Shown here: in pieces, positions 52,955 through 61,061 of the stretch | Position numbering within the stretch: the first letter of the stretch is position 1 | How the letters are laid out: every line of letters starts with the position of its first letter | From: Chitinophagaceae bacterium | Lineage (GTDB): Bacteria > Bacteroidota > Bacteroidia > Chitinophagales > Chitinophagaceae | Direction of reading: 5' to 3' | Assembly (NCBI GenBank): GCA_014379965.1 | Contig: JACMKU010000123.1 | Span: 1 to 64,000 of the forward strand | DNA length: 64,000 nt | The notes under the pieces: model-generated | Seen by the model: only the letters and a program-made list of their open reading frames with translations | The model's database searches: none | What the model was told of the DNA's origin: nothing | Position numbers and translations under genes: made by a program

Positions 52955-52990
52955 AAGCCACTCACCGCTCACCATTCACAACTCACTATT
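52955..52990 (+). repeat. Half word-palindrome element A7 (CACTCACC words, one arm)
   Basis: Right-arm-type words only (CCACTCACCGCTCACCATTC, ACAACTCACTATTA), ending at the copA stop codon (52989-52991). Confidence 0.8.
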
Positions 52991-55127
52991 ACACCACCCG
53001 CTTAATAAACAACCTTCCCGAATTGATTGCCAATACCACATCGCTCAGGCCCATAACGAGTGCACCAAAGGTGGGAGTAAGAAATCCAAGGGCCGCGACC
53101 GGGATGGCGACAATATTATATGCGAATGCCCAAAAGAGGTTTTGCTTGATAGTGATATAGGTATGCTTACCAAGTCCGAGAGCCGTAGGAAGATTCTTCA
53201 ATCCATTATTCATCAGCACCACCTGGGCGGTCTGCATTGCAATCTGCGACGCATCGCTCATGGAGATCCCTACTGTAGCTTTGGCCAGGGCTGGGGCATC
53301 ATTGATGCCATCGCCTACCATCACTGTGGGTGCCGAGGCACTGAGTGCCGCGATCTTTTGTAGTTTTTGTTCGGGTGTCTGTTCAGCTATTACCTCATCG
53401 ATTCCCAATTCTTCCCCGAGTTTTTTTGTCTTCTCATACCTGTCACCACTCAACAGAATTGTTTTGATATTCTTCGAATGCAGGTAGTCCACAACCATTT
53501 TCGCCTCGGGTCTCACCTCATCCTTCACGTCTATCCAACCTATCAGTTCGCCGTTGCGGGTCACATACACGTTGTGCGTATCGCCTTCTCCAGGTGTAGT
53601 CAGCAATTTGTAAGAACCAGCCTGGAAAGTATTTCCATCATTATCTATTCCTTTTATACCAAGGCCTTTTATTTCCTCCACTTTTTTCCAGCGGATCTCA
53701 TTGCCGCTCTTCCATTGCAAATTGATGCTTGCCGCAATGGGGTGGTTGGAATACTTCTCGAGTGAATAAACGATGCGCTTGAATTCATCTCCTGAAATAT
53801 TCTTGTCTATGATCTCCCAGTTGCTTATGTCGAAACGACCGGTGGTCAATGTGCCCGTCTTGTCGAATACAACCTGCTTAATATCCTTAAACAGTTCAAG
53901 ACTTGTTGCATTCCGAAACAGTATTCCACTCCTCGCACCTCTGCCGAGTCCCACTGCAATTGCCGCCGGCGTTGCCAGACCCATGGCGCAAGGACAGGCT
54001 ATCACGAGTACGGCAATGCTTCGCATTAATGCGTCTGTAAAGTTTTCGAGGACGATCCAGTTTACCACTAATGTCAATGCGGCTATAACAAGTACCACCG
54101 GTACGAAAATGGCGCTGATCCGGTCCGCCAACAACTGCACTGGGGGCTTCTCTCCCTGTGCTTGCTTCACAAGGTTGATGATGCCCGACAATACAGTATC
54201 ATTACCTACTGCTGTCACTTGAGCCCTCACTGTTCCATCCTGGATGATACTGCCACCAATCAATTTGTCCTTGCTCACTTTATGCAAGGGCACACTCTCA
54301 CCTGTCAGCAGCGATTCATTAACATGTACATCTCCCCACAATATTTTGCAATCTGCTGGTACCTGTTCTCCCGACTTGATAAGTATCAGGTCCCCGTTTT
54401 TTAGTGCGGTGTTTTCTACAGGGAATATTTGTTCCTGGTATTGATCATCAAAAGCGATCATATTAGCCATCACCTTCTGTGAACGGGCGAGTTTATGTAA
54501 AGCTTTCTGCGTGGAGTGGACCGAAGCATCTTCCAGGTAATTGCCAAGAAACACCAGCGTGATGATCGTGGCTGTGGTCTCGTAGAACATGTAATTAGCC
54601 GCCTGTCCCGTGAGTGTGCCATACAGGCTATAGACGAAAGATGCGGTGGCACCTACGGCGATCAACACATTCATATTAGGTATGCCGTTTCGCAGGCTTT
54701 TCCATGCACTCTTCCCGAAGAAGCTCATTCCTACGACGAACACCGGAAGCGACAGGCCCAATTGCACCCAGGGATTCATCAGCCAATGAATATGACCCGT
54801 TCCCGGAATCATGTGCAACATCAGGAGCGCCGTAAAAGGAAGACAAAACCAGAATCGCTGAATGTGAGTGGAGAGCAACGGTTTGGACGGGGTACCACTT
54901 GGTGCCGCGGCGCCTTCGACCGTATAGCCGAGTTCCTGAATGCCCGTGGCCAATTCATCCGCATGATTGTCTTCCTTCATCTCAAAAGCGACGTCTCCCG
55001 TGCCAAAATTCACCTTCACCTCCTTCATGCCTTTCTTCTCGAGGTAACGGCGAATGGTGAGAGCACAATTCGTGCAATCCATTCCCTGTACTTTCCATTG
55101 AATCTTTTCCATATTGCTATTGGCCAT
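52989..55127 (-). CDS. copA: Copper-type heavy-metal P1B-ATPase
   Basis: 712 residues. One N-terminal metal-binding (HMA) domain with GMDCTNCA (Cys18, Cys21), then the P-type core: intramembrane CPC in VIACPCAMGLATP near 377, phosphorylation site DKTGTLT near 421, nucleotide-binding SNHP, and GDGINDAPAL near 607. Membrane helix 5 has the YN pair (FAYNIVAIP). Helix 6 reads MGLSDVVLAINS, where most copper exporters have MxxSS. It probably exports Cu(I); the Ser-to-Asp change could alter preference. A second in-frame ATG (55112) is a possible start. No chaperone or regulator gene is adjacent. Confidence 0.93.
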   Translation of the reverse strand: MANSNMEKIQWKVQGMDCTNCALTIRRYLEKKGMKEVKVNFGTGDVAFEMKEDNHADELATGIQELGYTVEGAAAPSGTPSKPLLSTHIQRFWFCLPFTALLMLHMIPGTGHIHWLMNPWVQLGLSLPVFVVGMSFFGKSAWKSLRNGIPNMNVLIAVGATASFVYSLYGTLTGQAANYMFYETTATIITLVFLGNYLEDASVHSTQKALHKLARSQKVMANMIAFDDQYQEQIFPVENTALKNGDLILIKSGEQVPADCKILWGDVHVNESLLTGESVPLHKVSKDKLIGGSIIQDGTVRAQVTAVGNDTVLSGIINLVKQAQGEKPPVQLLADRISAIFVPVVLVIAALTLVVNWIVLENFTDALMRSIAVLVIACPCAMGLATPAAIAVGLGRGARSGILFRNATSLELFKDIKQVVFDKTGTLTTGRFDISNWEIIDKNISGDEFKRIVYSLEKYSNHPIAASINLQWKSGNEIRWKKVEEIKGLGIKGIDNDGNTFQAGSYKLLTTPGEGDTHNVYVTRNGELIGWIDVKDEVRPEAKMVVDYLHSKNIKTILLSGDRYEKTKKLGEELGIDEVIAEQTPEQKLQKIAALSASAPTVMVGDGINDAPALAKATVGISMSDASQIAMQTAQVVLMNNGLKNLPTALGLGKHTYITIKQNLFWAFAYNIVAIPVAALGFLTPTFGALVMGLSDVVLAINSGRLFIKRVV

Positions 55128-55260
55128 ATGACCAGAACGTAGTTTTTTATTTCACAGGATATTCTTGCACCTGCTTTCACCTGCCTGCAAAGTTAAATAA
55201 CACAGGCAGGGGACTTGTTTAATAGTAACAATATCTTGGCAACATGGTTGCTATTCCTAC

Positions 55261-55268
55261 TAATTTTG
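55261..55268 (+). promoter_or_regulatory. -7 box close to tsaE start
   Basis: TAATTTTG, an exact TAnnTTTG match, ends 4 nt before the ATG at 55273. Confidence 0.45.
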
Positions 55269-55272
55269 GCAA

Positions 55273-55698
55273 ATGGAATTTCAGTTTTCGTTGAATAACA
55301 TCGGTGAAATTGCAACCCGGTTTTGGAAATTACAGAACGATTCAAGCGTATTCGCCTTTCATGGACTTATGGGAGCAGGTAAGACAACATTCATTCATGC
55401 GTTGTGCGAGGCGAAGGGAGTGAAGGACACCGTGGGTAGCCCTACTTTTTCCCTCATCAATCAATACAACTATACCGAGGGTGGGGAAATAAAGAAAATC
55501 TACCACCTGGATCTATACCGCCTGAAAGATGAGGATGAGGCGATCCAGGCGGGTCTTGAAGATTGCCTATATAGTGGTGATGTTTGTCTCGTGGAATGGC
55601 CAGAGAAAGCCCCGGGTATTTTTCCCGGAAATACGGCGCATTTGTATATCGAGGTCATAGATTCTGATAATCGCAGGTTGTGGGTAGGGGATAAATAG
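55273..55698 (+). CDS. tsaE: tRNA threonylcarbamoyladenosine biosynthesis ATPase TsaE
   Basis: 141 residues, standard for TsaE. Walker A is GLMGAGKTTF near 31-40, followed by the switch segment VGSPTFSLINQYN, then IYHLDLYRLKDEDEA and the Walker B-like VCLVEWPEKAPG. TsaE energises the TsaB-TsaD complex that makes the t6A modification of ANN-decoding tRNAs. The alanine dehydrogenase gene follows on the same strand after ~127 nt containing no repeat of the word type. Confidence 0.96.
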   Translation: MEFQFSLNNIGEIATRFWKLQNDSSVFAFHGLMGAGKTTFIHALCEAKGVKDTVGSPTFSLINQYNYTEGGEIKKIYHLDLYRLKDEDEAIQAGLEDCLYSGDVCLVEWPEKAPGIFPGNTAHLYIEVIDSDNRRLWVGDK

Positions 55699-55825
55699 CT
55701 AAATTTGACGACCAGCAGTCAGAGGCCCAACTGCGCTCCCGAGTTGCCCGGCAAACGGACAACAAGATGCGTCGACTGTCATTGCACTCCCAGCAAGCTG
55801 GCAAATATTAAACCTTGAACTCTGC

Positions 55826-57040
55826 ATGAGCCAGCAAAAGCCTAAAATTAGTACCTCCTTTAGCTACGAGACCCTTGAGGAAACGCTGGACATTAAGCCC
55901 AAGGCACAGGGAATGATGATTGGGATACCCAAAGAGATCGCATTCCAGGAAAATCGTATCGCCCTTACCCCCGATGCAGTGAGCGTGCTCGTCAGCAATG
56001 GCCATAGCGTAGTAATCGAACATAATGCCGGTGAAGCGTCGCATTTCAGGGACAAAGACTACAGTGAAGCGGGGGCTAAGATAGTTTACGACCGAGCCGA
56101 TGTATTCAAGGCGCCGGTATTGGTGAAGAGTGCCCCAATCATAGAAGAAGATATTCCATTATTACAGGTTAGCCAGGTGATCATTTCGCCCATACATCTT
56201 TCTGTTTTGAAGGCCGACCTACTCGAAAAAATGATGGATAAGAAGATCACCGCGATCTCTTTCGAGAATCTGAAAGACGATAGTGACTCCTATCCCATCG
56301 TTCGAAGCATGAGCGAGATCGCCGGAAGTGCGGTCATGCTGATAGCCGCGCAGTACTTGAGCTCCGCCAATCACGGCAAAGGCGTCCTGCTTGGAGGTAT
56401 CTCCGGTATCGCGCCAACTAAAGTAATTATTATCGGTGCCGGCATCGTCGGCGAGTATGCCGCACGTGCGGCGCTCGCGCTTGGCGCATCCGTAAAAGTC
56501 TTCGATAACAGTGTGTATAGGCTAAAGAGATTGCAGAATAATATTGGTCATCGACTATGGACTTCCGTGATGGAGCCAAGAATGATTGCCAAGCAATTAA
56601 AGACCTGCGAGGTCGCAGTGGGTGCGCTTGCTTCAGAGACTGGTCGTACACCAATGGTGGTAACCGAGGAGATGGTCAGTAATATGCGACCGGGGTCCGT
56701 CATCATCGATGTGAGCATCGATCGCGGCGGTTGTTTTGAAACATCGGAGATCACTAGTCATGAGCATCCCATCTTCCTGAAATATGGCGTCATTCACTAT
56801 TGCGTTCCCAACATACCATCGGGCTTTGCGCGTACCGCATCACAGGCAATCAGTAATGTGCTGATGCCTCTGTTGCTTGAGGCGGGTGAAGAGGGTGGCT
56901 TCGAAAGACTCGTATGGCACCAGGTACACCTTAGAAGTGGCATCTATCTCTTCAAAGGTGCTCTTACCAATTTCTATCTGAGTGAAAGGTTTGATCTTAA
57001 GTTCACCGACCTGAATCTGTTGATTGCGAGTCAGCGGTGA
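55826..57040 (+). CDS. ald: Alanine dehydrogenase
   Basis: 404 residues, about 35 more than B. subtilis Ald because of an N-terminal extension (SQQKPKISTSFSYETLEETL) before the conserved MIGIPKEIAFQENRIALTP. NAD-binding motif VIIIGAGIVGEYAARAAL; substrate residues in the GIPKEIAFQENR and SPIHLSV segments; catalytic-type His in IISPIHLS; VIIDVSIDRGGCFETSE near the active site. Converts L-alanine to pyruvate and ammonia, or the reverse. Bacteroidota often have this gene beside tsaE. Its stop codon (57038-57040) is part of repeat A6. Confidence 0.93.
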   Translation: MSQQKPKISTSFSYETLEETLDIKPKAQGMMIGIPKEIAFQENRIALTPDAVSVLVSNGHSVVIEHNAGEASHFRDKDYSEAGAKIVYDRADVFKAPVLVKSAPIIEEDIPLLQVSQVIISPIHLSVLKADLLEKMMDKKITAISFENLKDDSDSYPIVRSMSEIAGSAVMLIAAQYLSSANHGKGVLLGGISGIAPTKVIIIGAGIVGEYAARAALALGASVKVFDNSVYRLKRLQNNIGHRLWTSVMEPRMIAKQLKTCEVAVGALASETGRTPMVVTEEMVSNMRPGSVIIDVSIDRGGCFETSEITSHEHPIFLKYGVIHYCVPNIPSGFARTASQAISNVLMPLLLEAGEEGGFERLVWHQVHLRSGIYLFKGALTNFYLSERFDLKFTDLNLLIASQR

Positions 57041-57175
57041 GTGAGTGGTGAATGGTGAGTGGTGAGTGGCTCTCCGCAATTTGAAAATACTTTGTTTATG
57101 AAAACCTCTTAGCAGGGTCGAAATTCAGAATCCACTCACAATTCACCACTCACTACTCACCACTCACCACTCACT
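57034..57175 (+). repeat. Word-palindrome element A6 spanning two converging stop codons
   Basis: Left arm 57034-57073 (GCGGTGAGTGAGTGGTGAAT ...) includes the ald stop; ~55-nt centre with GGGTCGAAATTCAGAA, shared with A5; right arm 57131-57175 (TCCACTCACAATTCACCACT ...) includes the rhodanese stop codon (57171-57173). The element exactly fills the convergent gap. Confidence 0.93.
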
Positions 57176-58382
57176 TGATCAGCATATCATTACACCCAAA
57201 TAGCTCCACATTATTCATATACCATTCCCAGCGTCCCGTTCCTCCCACCAGGTAGCTGATTTTATATCCTTTCCTGGAAAGGGCATCTGCGAGTTCGAGC
57301 CCTTCGATGCCATTCTCAGAATATAGTGTGTACTCTTTACGCTTGTCAGTAAACTGTTTTTCAAACATCCCCTCGCCTTTTCCAACAAAGAAGTTTTCCG
57401 CATTCTTGAGATGTTTGAAATCGTGCTTCACTCCATCGTTAACCTTGTTGAATAAGGTGTCATGTCTCAGGTCGACAAGGACCACCGACTTTTTATCTTT
57501 TTTCGCGCAATAGTTGAGGGCGGTAAGAAATTCGACCTCAGTTTGTTTCTTGAAATATTTATTGGTCAGCGCTGGCTGCACCCTGTTGGCCACGGTCTCA
57601 TAAAACAGGTTAGGCCCGCCGACAAGGTATGACACGTCTTTCACGCCTTTATTCGCAAGCCAATGTGCTAATTCGGCCGCTCCATTGTTAACAAGATTGA
57701 ATAACACAACCGGCCTGTCCTTCACCTTTTGTACCTCCTGCAACACAAGGAGTGAATCGGCGTAATCGAACATCACAGTCTTAGCCGGCAAAGGATAGTA
57801 TGTGTAGAACCGGATGGTTGCTGTATCGTAGAAGAATCGCGGCGTGTTACGAATGCCGAGGAGCAGGATGTTCTTATTTGTAGAAAGTTGATCGAACAAT
57901 TCGTTGGGTGAGAGATTGCGATAGGTAACGGAACTTTCGAGGTACGCCTCGCGGAATGGGGTCAAATCATCGTATCGGCGATACCATTCCGTCATGCCAC
58001 CCTGTACATTACTTACATTGGTAAATCCATTCTTCAGCAGGATGTTCGAGGCCGCCCGGCTACGATAGCTATGCGAACAGATGAGGTATATCTCTTTGTC
58101 TTTGTATGGTTCGAGTTTCTTTAAAGCCTCGGGGTTTTGCTGAAGCTCTCTTAATTCGATATGTATGGCATCTTTAATGCGGCCTATATTGGATTGCCTG
58201 AACCGGGAAGCGGAGTCATAATATTCGCCGTTTGACCTTACATCTACGATGACCATGTCCTTGCCGCCGTGTTGTTTCTTTCGCATGAGGTCCGGTAGAG
58301 TTATCTCTTTATAGTTATCCTGGGTGCTACCGCATGCGCAGATAAGGAGTAGGGAAAGGAGGGGCACAATTTGCTTTGTCAT
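57171..58382 (-). CDS. Lipoprotein with three rhodanese-like domains
   Basis: 403 residues from the ATG at 58382 (an ATG 18 nt upstream would push the signal peptide inward). Signal peptide with lipobox ICAC, lipid on Cys17. Three rhodanese-like domains: ~22-135, ~150-265 and ~280-400. The first has the active loop CSHSYRSR with Cys102, so it could carry a persulfide; the second (LFNLVNNGAAELA) and third (LYSENGIEGLELA) lack the cysteine. Such proteins move sulfane sulfur or sense it in the periplasm. It follows an AraC regulator gene on the same strand by 30 nt. Confidence 0.9.
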   Translation of the reverse strand: MTKQIVPLLSLLLICACGSTQDNYKEITLPDLMRKKQHGGKDMVIVDVRSNGEYYDSASRFRQSNIGRIKDAIHIELRELQQNPEALKKLEPYKDKEIYLICSHSYRSRAASNILLKNGFTNVSNVQGGMTEWYRRYDDLTPFREAYLESSVTYRNLSPNELFDQLSTNKNILLLGIRNTPRFFYDTATIRFYTYYPLPAKTVMFDYADSLLVLQEVQKVKDRPVVLFNLVNNGAAELAHWLANKGVKDVSYLVGGPNLFYETVANRVQPALTNKYFKKQTEVEFLTALNYCAKKDKKSVVLVDLRHDTLFNKVNDGVKHDFKHLKNAENFFVGKGEGMFEKQFTDKRKEYTLYSENGIEGLELADALSRKGYKISYLVGGTGRWEWYMNNVELFGCNDMLIK

Positions 58383-58412
58383 GGCCTGATTTTTAAACAA
58401 AGCAAGGCTTAT

Positions 58413-59270
58413 TCAATCGTTAAACTTTGTACGAAATTGACTTTTAGATGAAAGGAATGATTTTGGTGACGTAGCGGCAATTTTACGGAGTGACCGGTTG
58501 AGGTGACTGGTGTCGTAAAACCCTGCAAGGCTCGCCGCATCATGGACTTTGTATCCCTGGCGTAAAAGTTTCTTCGCATACTCTGCGCGCAGGATCAGGA
58601 GGTAATCGTAGGGCGACACCCCCACCTTCTTCTTGAATAATCTCACCAGGTGAAAAGCATTGAGATTTACCAACTCGCTCATTTGCTGGAGGGAGATTTC
58701 ATCTCGAAAATTTGCGCGGATGAATTCGATCAGTCGGTTGACTCTGGTATCACTACCCGGTGCTTCCTTCGGCACCTTGTTGATACGCGATGTGGATTGT
58801 AGAAGGGAGTTCATGCAGTCGAAGAATATCTCCTCTTGTTCCAGCGGATCGCCTTTTGTTTCCAATGTCACGAACAATCTTAGGAATTTAGCAGACAAAC
58901 CCGGTTGATGAACGACGTGATCCCGAAAATGAAAATCGTGTGCGATCGGAAGATGTAATAATGAGGCAATGCGGTCGATAGCATCCTGGTCGGGATAGAG
59001 ACTGAGATATCGAAGCGGCATGTCGGCAAGAGTGCTTCCCGTATGCACTTCTCCGGGGTTGATCAAAACAAGCTGATCATTATAGGCAGTATAATTTCTA
59101 CCGCTGCAATAGAAATTATCTATGCCGCTAAGTACAAACTCGACGACATAGTGATCATGAAAATGCCTCGAAAAACTGTGGCGGACGAGATTGTAACTGG
59201 CGAAATCGATATTGAGGAGATGGTCGCTTCTCCAAAGAGTAAACTGAGTAGTAGGTTCATGACTCTTCAC
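58413..59270 (-). CDS. AraC family transcriptional regulator
   Basis: 285 residues: an N-terminal cupin-type sensor (LVRHSFSRHFHDHYVVEFVLSG, VLINPGEVHTG, ~25-110) and a C-terminal AraC/XylS double helix-turn-helix (~175-275, ISLQQMSELVNLNAFHLVRLFKKKVGVSPYDYL ... KVHDAASLAGFYDTSHLNRSLRKI). The sensor histidines suggest a sugar or aromatic small-molecule ligand, as is typical, but the inducer is unknown. It lies 30 nt upstream of the rhodanese lipoprotein gene and ~55 nt downstream of the ABC ATPase; control of the lipoprotein is plausible. Confidence 0.92.
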   Translation of the reverse strand: MKSHEPTTQFTLWRSDHLLNIDFASYNLVRHSFSRHFHDHYVVEFVLSGIDNFYCSGRNYTAYNDQLVLINPGEVHTGSTLADMPLRYLSLYPDQDAIDRIASLLHLPIAHDFHFRDHVVHQPGLSAKFLRLFVTLETKGDPLEQEEIFFDCMNSLLQSTSRINKVPKEAPGSDTRVNRLIEFIRANFRDEISLQQMSELVNLNAFHLVRLFKKKVGVSPYDYLLILRAEYAKKLLRQGYKVHDAASLAGFYDTSHLNRSLRKIAATSPKSFLSSKSQFRTKFND

Positions 59271-59325
59271 CCTATTAAATTACTCAATCGGCACACCCTT
59301 CATTTGCCGCTCGTATAAAAGACGA

Positions 59326-60114
59326 TTATTGTTTGTATTCGGAGATGCTCAATTGGTGTTGGCAGAATCGGTATTCTACCTTGTCATTGCTGCTTACAAT
59401 TACCAGCCTTCCGCTGCAATACTCGCTGACCATGCGGTGATAGAGCTCAATGCCTGCCGCATCCAGGTTTGTACAGGGTTCATCCAGAAGGATCACGGGC
59501 GTATCCGAGAAAATAGCCTGGCCAAGTTTCACCCGTTGCTTCATCCCGGATGAATAATACCGGATCTGCTTATTCGCCGCCTTCTCCAATCCGAGTATTG
59601 CTATGATCGAACTCGTCGTAAGCCCATTTAAAAATGGTTTAAACCCATGATGAAAATTCAGGAACTCCGTCAATGTCATTTCCTCAACTACCTCCATATA
59701 TGGCGCGCCTATCGAAATCCATCTAAACACCCGTTCACTATTTAATTGCCAATCGCCAACTGCCAATGAAGCCTGATTGACCGACGAATCGACCATCGTC
59801 ATGTGCCCATTGCTTATTGTCCATTTCTTATCCTTAGGCGAAACGTGACTATTGGCAATTGGCAATTGCCTATTGGCCATTGCCCATTGCCTATTGCCAA
59901 TTGCCAATTGAGTATTGCCACCTGCCCAATGAACAATGCCTTCATTCGTATGCATCGATCCGGCTATCACTTGCAGCAGAGTGCTCTTACCTGATCCATT
60001 GGGACCGGTAATCGCATAGGTGCCTCCTTTTTCAAAATTGTAAGTTAAATGGCGGAATATCCATTCACGATTGAACCGTTTTCCTGCATCAGATAGGGAG
60101 ATCGTCATCGCCAT
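59326..60114 (-). CDS. ABC transporter ATP-binding protein carrying an in-frame repeat insertion
   Basis: 262 residues; relatives of this compact type are ~200-210. Walker A GPNGSGKS (37-44), signature YYSSGMKQR (186-194), Walker B VILLDEPCTNLD (207-218) and a final IVSSND are intact. Between the Walker A and the Q-loop-like ERVFRWISIGAPY, residues ~64-125 are an insert translated from repeat H (TQLAIGNRQWAMANRQLPIAN ...), low in complexity and unlike any ABC domain. It keeps the frame, so the protein may still fold with an exposed loop. The start overlaps the lpxA end by 26 nt (20 if the ATG at 60108 is used). No permease gene is adjacent. Substrate unknown. Confidence 0.85.
   Translation of the reverse strand: MAMTISLSDAGKRFNREWIFRHLTYNFEKGGTYAITGPNGSGKSTLLQVIAGSMHTNEGIVHWAGGNTQLAIGNRQWAMANRQLPIANSHVSPKDKKWTISNGHMTMVDSSVNQASLAVGDWQLNSERVFRWISIGAPYMEVVEEMTLTEFLNFHHGFKPFLNGLTTSSIIAILGLEKAANKQIRYYSSGMKQRVKLGQAIFSDTPVILLDEPCTNLDAAGIELYHRMVSEYCSGRLVIVSSNDKVEYRFCQHQLSISEYKQ
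59744..59940 (+). repeat. Word-palindrome element H (ATTGGCAATTGGC words) inside a coding sequence
   Basis: Left part 59744-59769 (TAATTGCCAATCGCCAACTG ...), centre ~80 nt, then 59849-59920, itself a palindrome (ATTGGCAATTGGCAATTGCC facing CATTGCCCATTGCCTATTGC ...), and a final CCCAATGAACAATGCC. This is the only word-palindrome of the window within a gene. Confidence 0.9.
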
Positions 60115-60895
60115 TGCCTTTGGTGAAGCGTTTTATGATGCCACGGCGCGAAGCCCTGATAAACTGGACGATCTCATCTCTTTCATCGCTGGCAGCGAAT
60201 TCTTCTTCGAGGTATTCAACAGCTTGGGAGATATTTAAGCCTTTGCCATAGATCACCCTGTATATTTCTAAAATATGATTGATCTTCTCTACGCTGAAGC
60301 CTCGTCTTTTTAATCCAATAGAATTTACGCCCGCGTAAGAAATAGGATTGCGGGCGCCCTTGATATACGGAGGCACATCCTTACCAACTAATGACCCGCC
60401 ACTCAGCATTGCATGCTGTCCAATATGTACAAACTGGTGAATCGCACACATGCCACCTAGGATCGCCCAGTCGTCGATAACCACGTGACCTGCGATCTGG
60501 GTGTTATTGCTCATGATCACGTTGTCGCCCACGAAACAATCGTGCGCAAGGTGGCAATATGCCATTATCAGGCAGTTCTTACCTACGACTGTCTTCTCCT
60601 TGTCTTTGGTGCCACGGTTCACAGTTACGAACTCACGAATTGTGGTGTTGTCACCTATGACTACCTGTGAGTATTCGCCCTGGAACTTCAAGTCCTGGGG
60701 AATAGCGGCAATAACAGCTCCTGGAAATATTCGGCAGTTTTTGCCGATGCGTGCGCCTTCCATGATGGTCACATTCGATCCTACCCACGTGCCGTCACCA
60801 ATCTCTACATCCTGGTGAATAACGGTGAACGGATCAACTTTTACATTCGTGGCAAGCTTGGCATTAGGATGAATATATGTGTGCGGATGTATCAT
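60089..60895 (-). CDS. lpxA: UDP-N-acetylglucosamine acyltransferase LpxA
   Basis: 268 residues. First step of lipid A synthesis: transfer of the R-3-hydroxyacyl group from acyl-carrier protein to UDP-GlcNAc. The left-handed parallel beta-helix is evident from hexapeptide repeats such as VEIGDGTWVGSNVTIMEGARIGKNC, with the catalytic His in AYCHLAHDCFVGDN; the C-terminal helical tail (GFSVEKINHILEIYRVIYGKGL) is complete. An ABC ATPase gene overlaps its 3' end. A terminator-like hairpin sits in the short leader. Confidence 0.97.
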   Translation of the reverse strand: MIHPHTYIHPNAKLATNVKVDPFTVIHQDVEIGDGTWVGSNVTIMEGARIGKNCRIFPGAVIAAIPQDLKFQGEYSQVVIGDNTTIREFVTVNRGTKDKEKTVVGKNCLIMAYCHLAHDCFVGDNVIMSNNTQIAGHVVIDDWAILGGMCAIHQFVHIGQHAMLSGGSLVGKDVPPYIKGARNPISYAGVNSIGLKRRGFSVEKINHILEIYRVIYGKGLNISQAVEYLEEEFAASDERDEIVQFIRASRRGIIKRFTKGNGDDDLPI

Positions 60896-60906
60896 GAAGT
60901 ATTTAC

Positions 60907-60930
60907 AAAAATCTCCGCCTCAGGCGGAGA
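60907..60930 (-). promoter_or_regulatory. Terminator-like hairpin in the lpxA leader
   Basis: TCTCCGCCT / AGGCGGAGA, a perfect 9-bp stem around a single C (60912-60930), followed on the minus strand by TTTTTG (60906-60911) and then, 11-12 nt on, the lpxA ATG at 60895. Lies between the -7 box at 60935 and the start codon. Confidence 0.65.
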
Positions 60931-60934
60931 CCTG

Positions 60935-60942
60935 CAAAGGTA
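60935..60942 (-). promoter_or_regulatory. -7 box of lpxA
   Basis: Minus-strand TACCTTTG, an exact TAnnTTTG match, 39 nt before the ATG. The transcript would begin at or just before the hairpin at 60912-60930. Confidence 0.45.
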
Positions 60943-61023
60943 ATTGTTACGGCCAAAACTGTGATTTTTTTTACGCATAGGGTGTTAAAACTCAGGCTTT
61001 AGAAGTTTTATATCCTTTGGCAG

Positions 61024-61053
61024 TTGAAAATCAGCCATGCGCCTGTAAATTTG
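61024..61053 (+). promoter_or_regulatory. Promoter of the Cys-rich AraC gene
   Basis: TTG at 61024-61026, 19-nt spacer, TAAATTTG (exact TAnnTTTG) at 61046-61053, 8 nt before the ATG at 61062. Confidence 0.55.
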
Positions 61054-61061
61054 CAGTCCTC

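Noticed and set aside
52846-53160. Plus-strand frame encoding long RNRNRN and KQKQEQ repeats
   Set aside because: It is only repeat B3 read as protein, and continues into copA on the opposite strand; no start signal or family.
55699-55825. Possible repeat element between tsaE and ald
   Set aside because: No word periodicity or inverted arms could be found; left as plain intergenic sequence.
60907-60930. Hairpin before lpxA as the terminator of an upstream gene
   Set aside because: The upstream neighbour is on the other strand, so no minus-strand transcript would end there.
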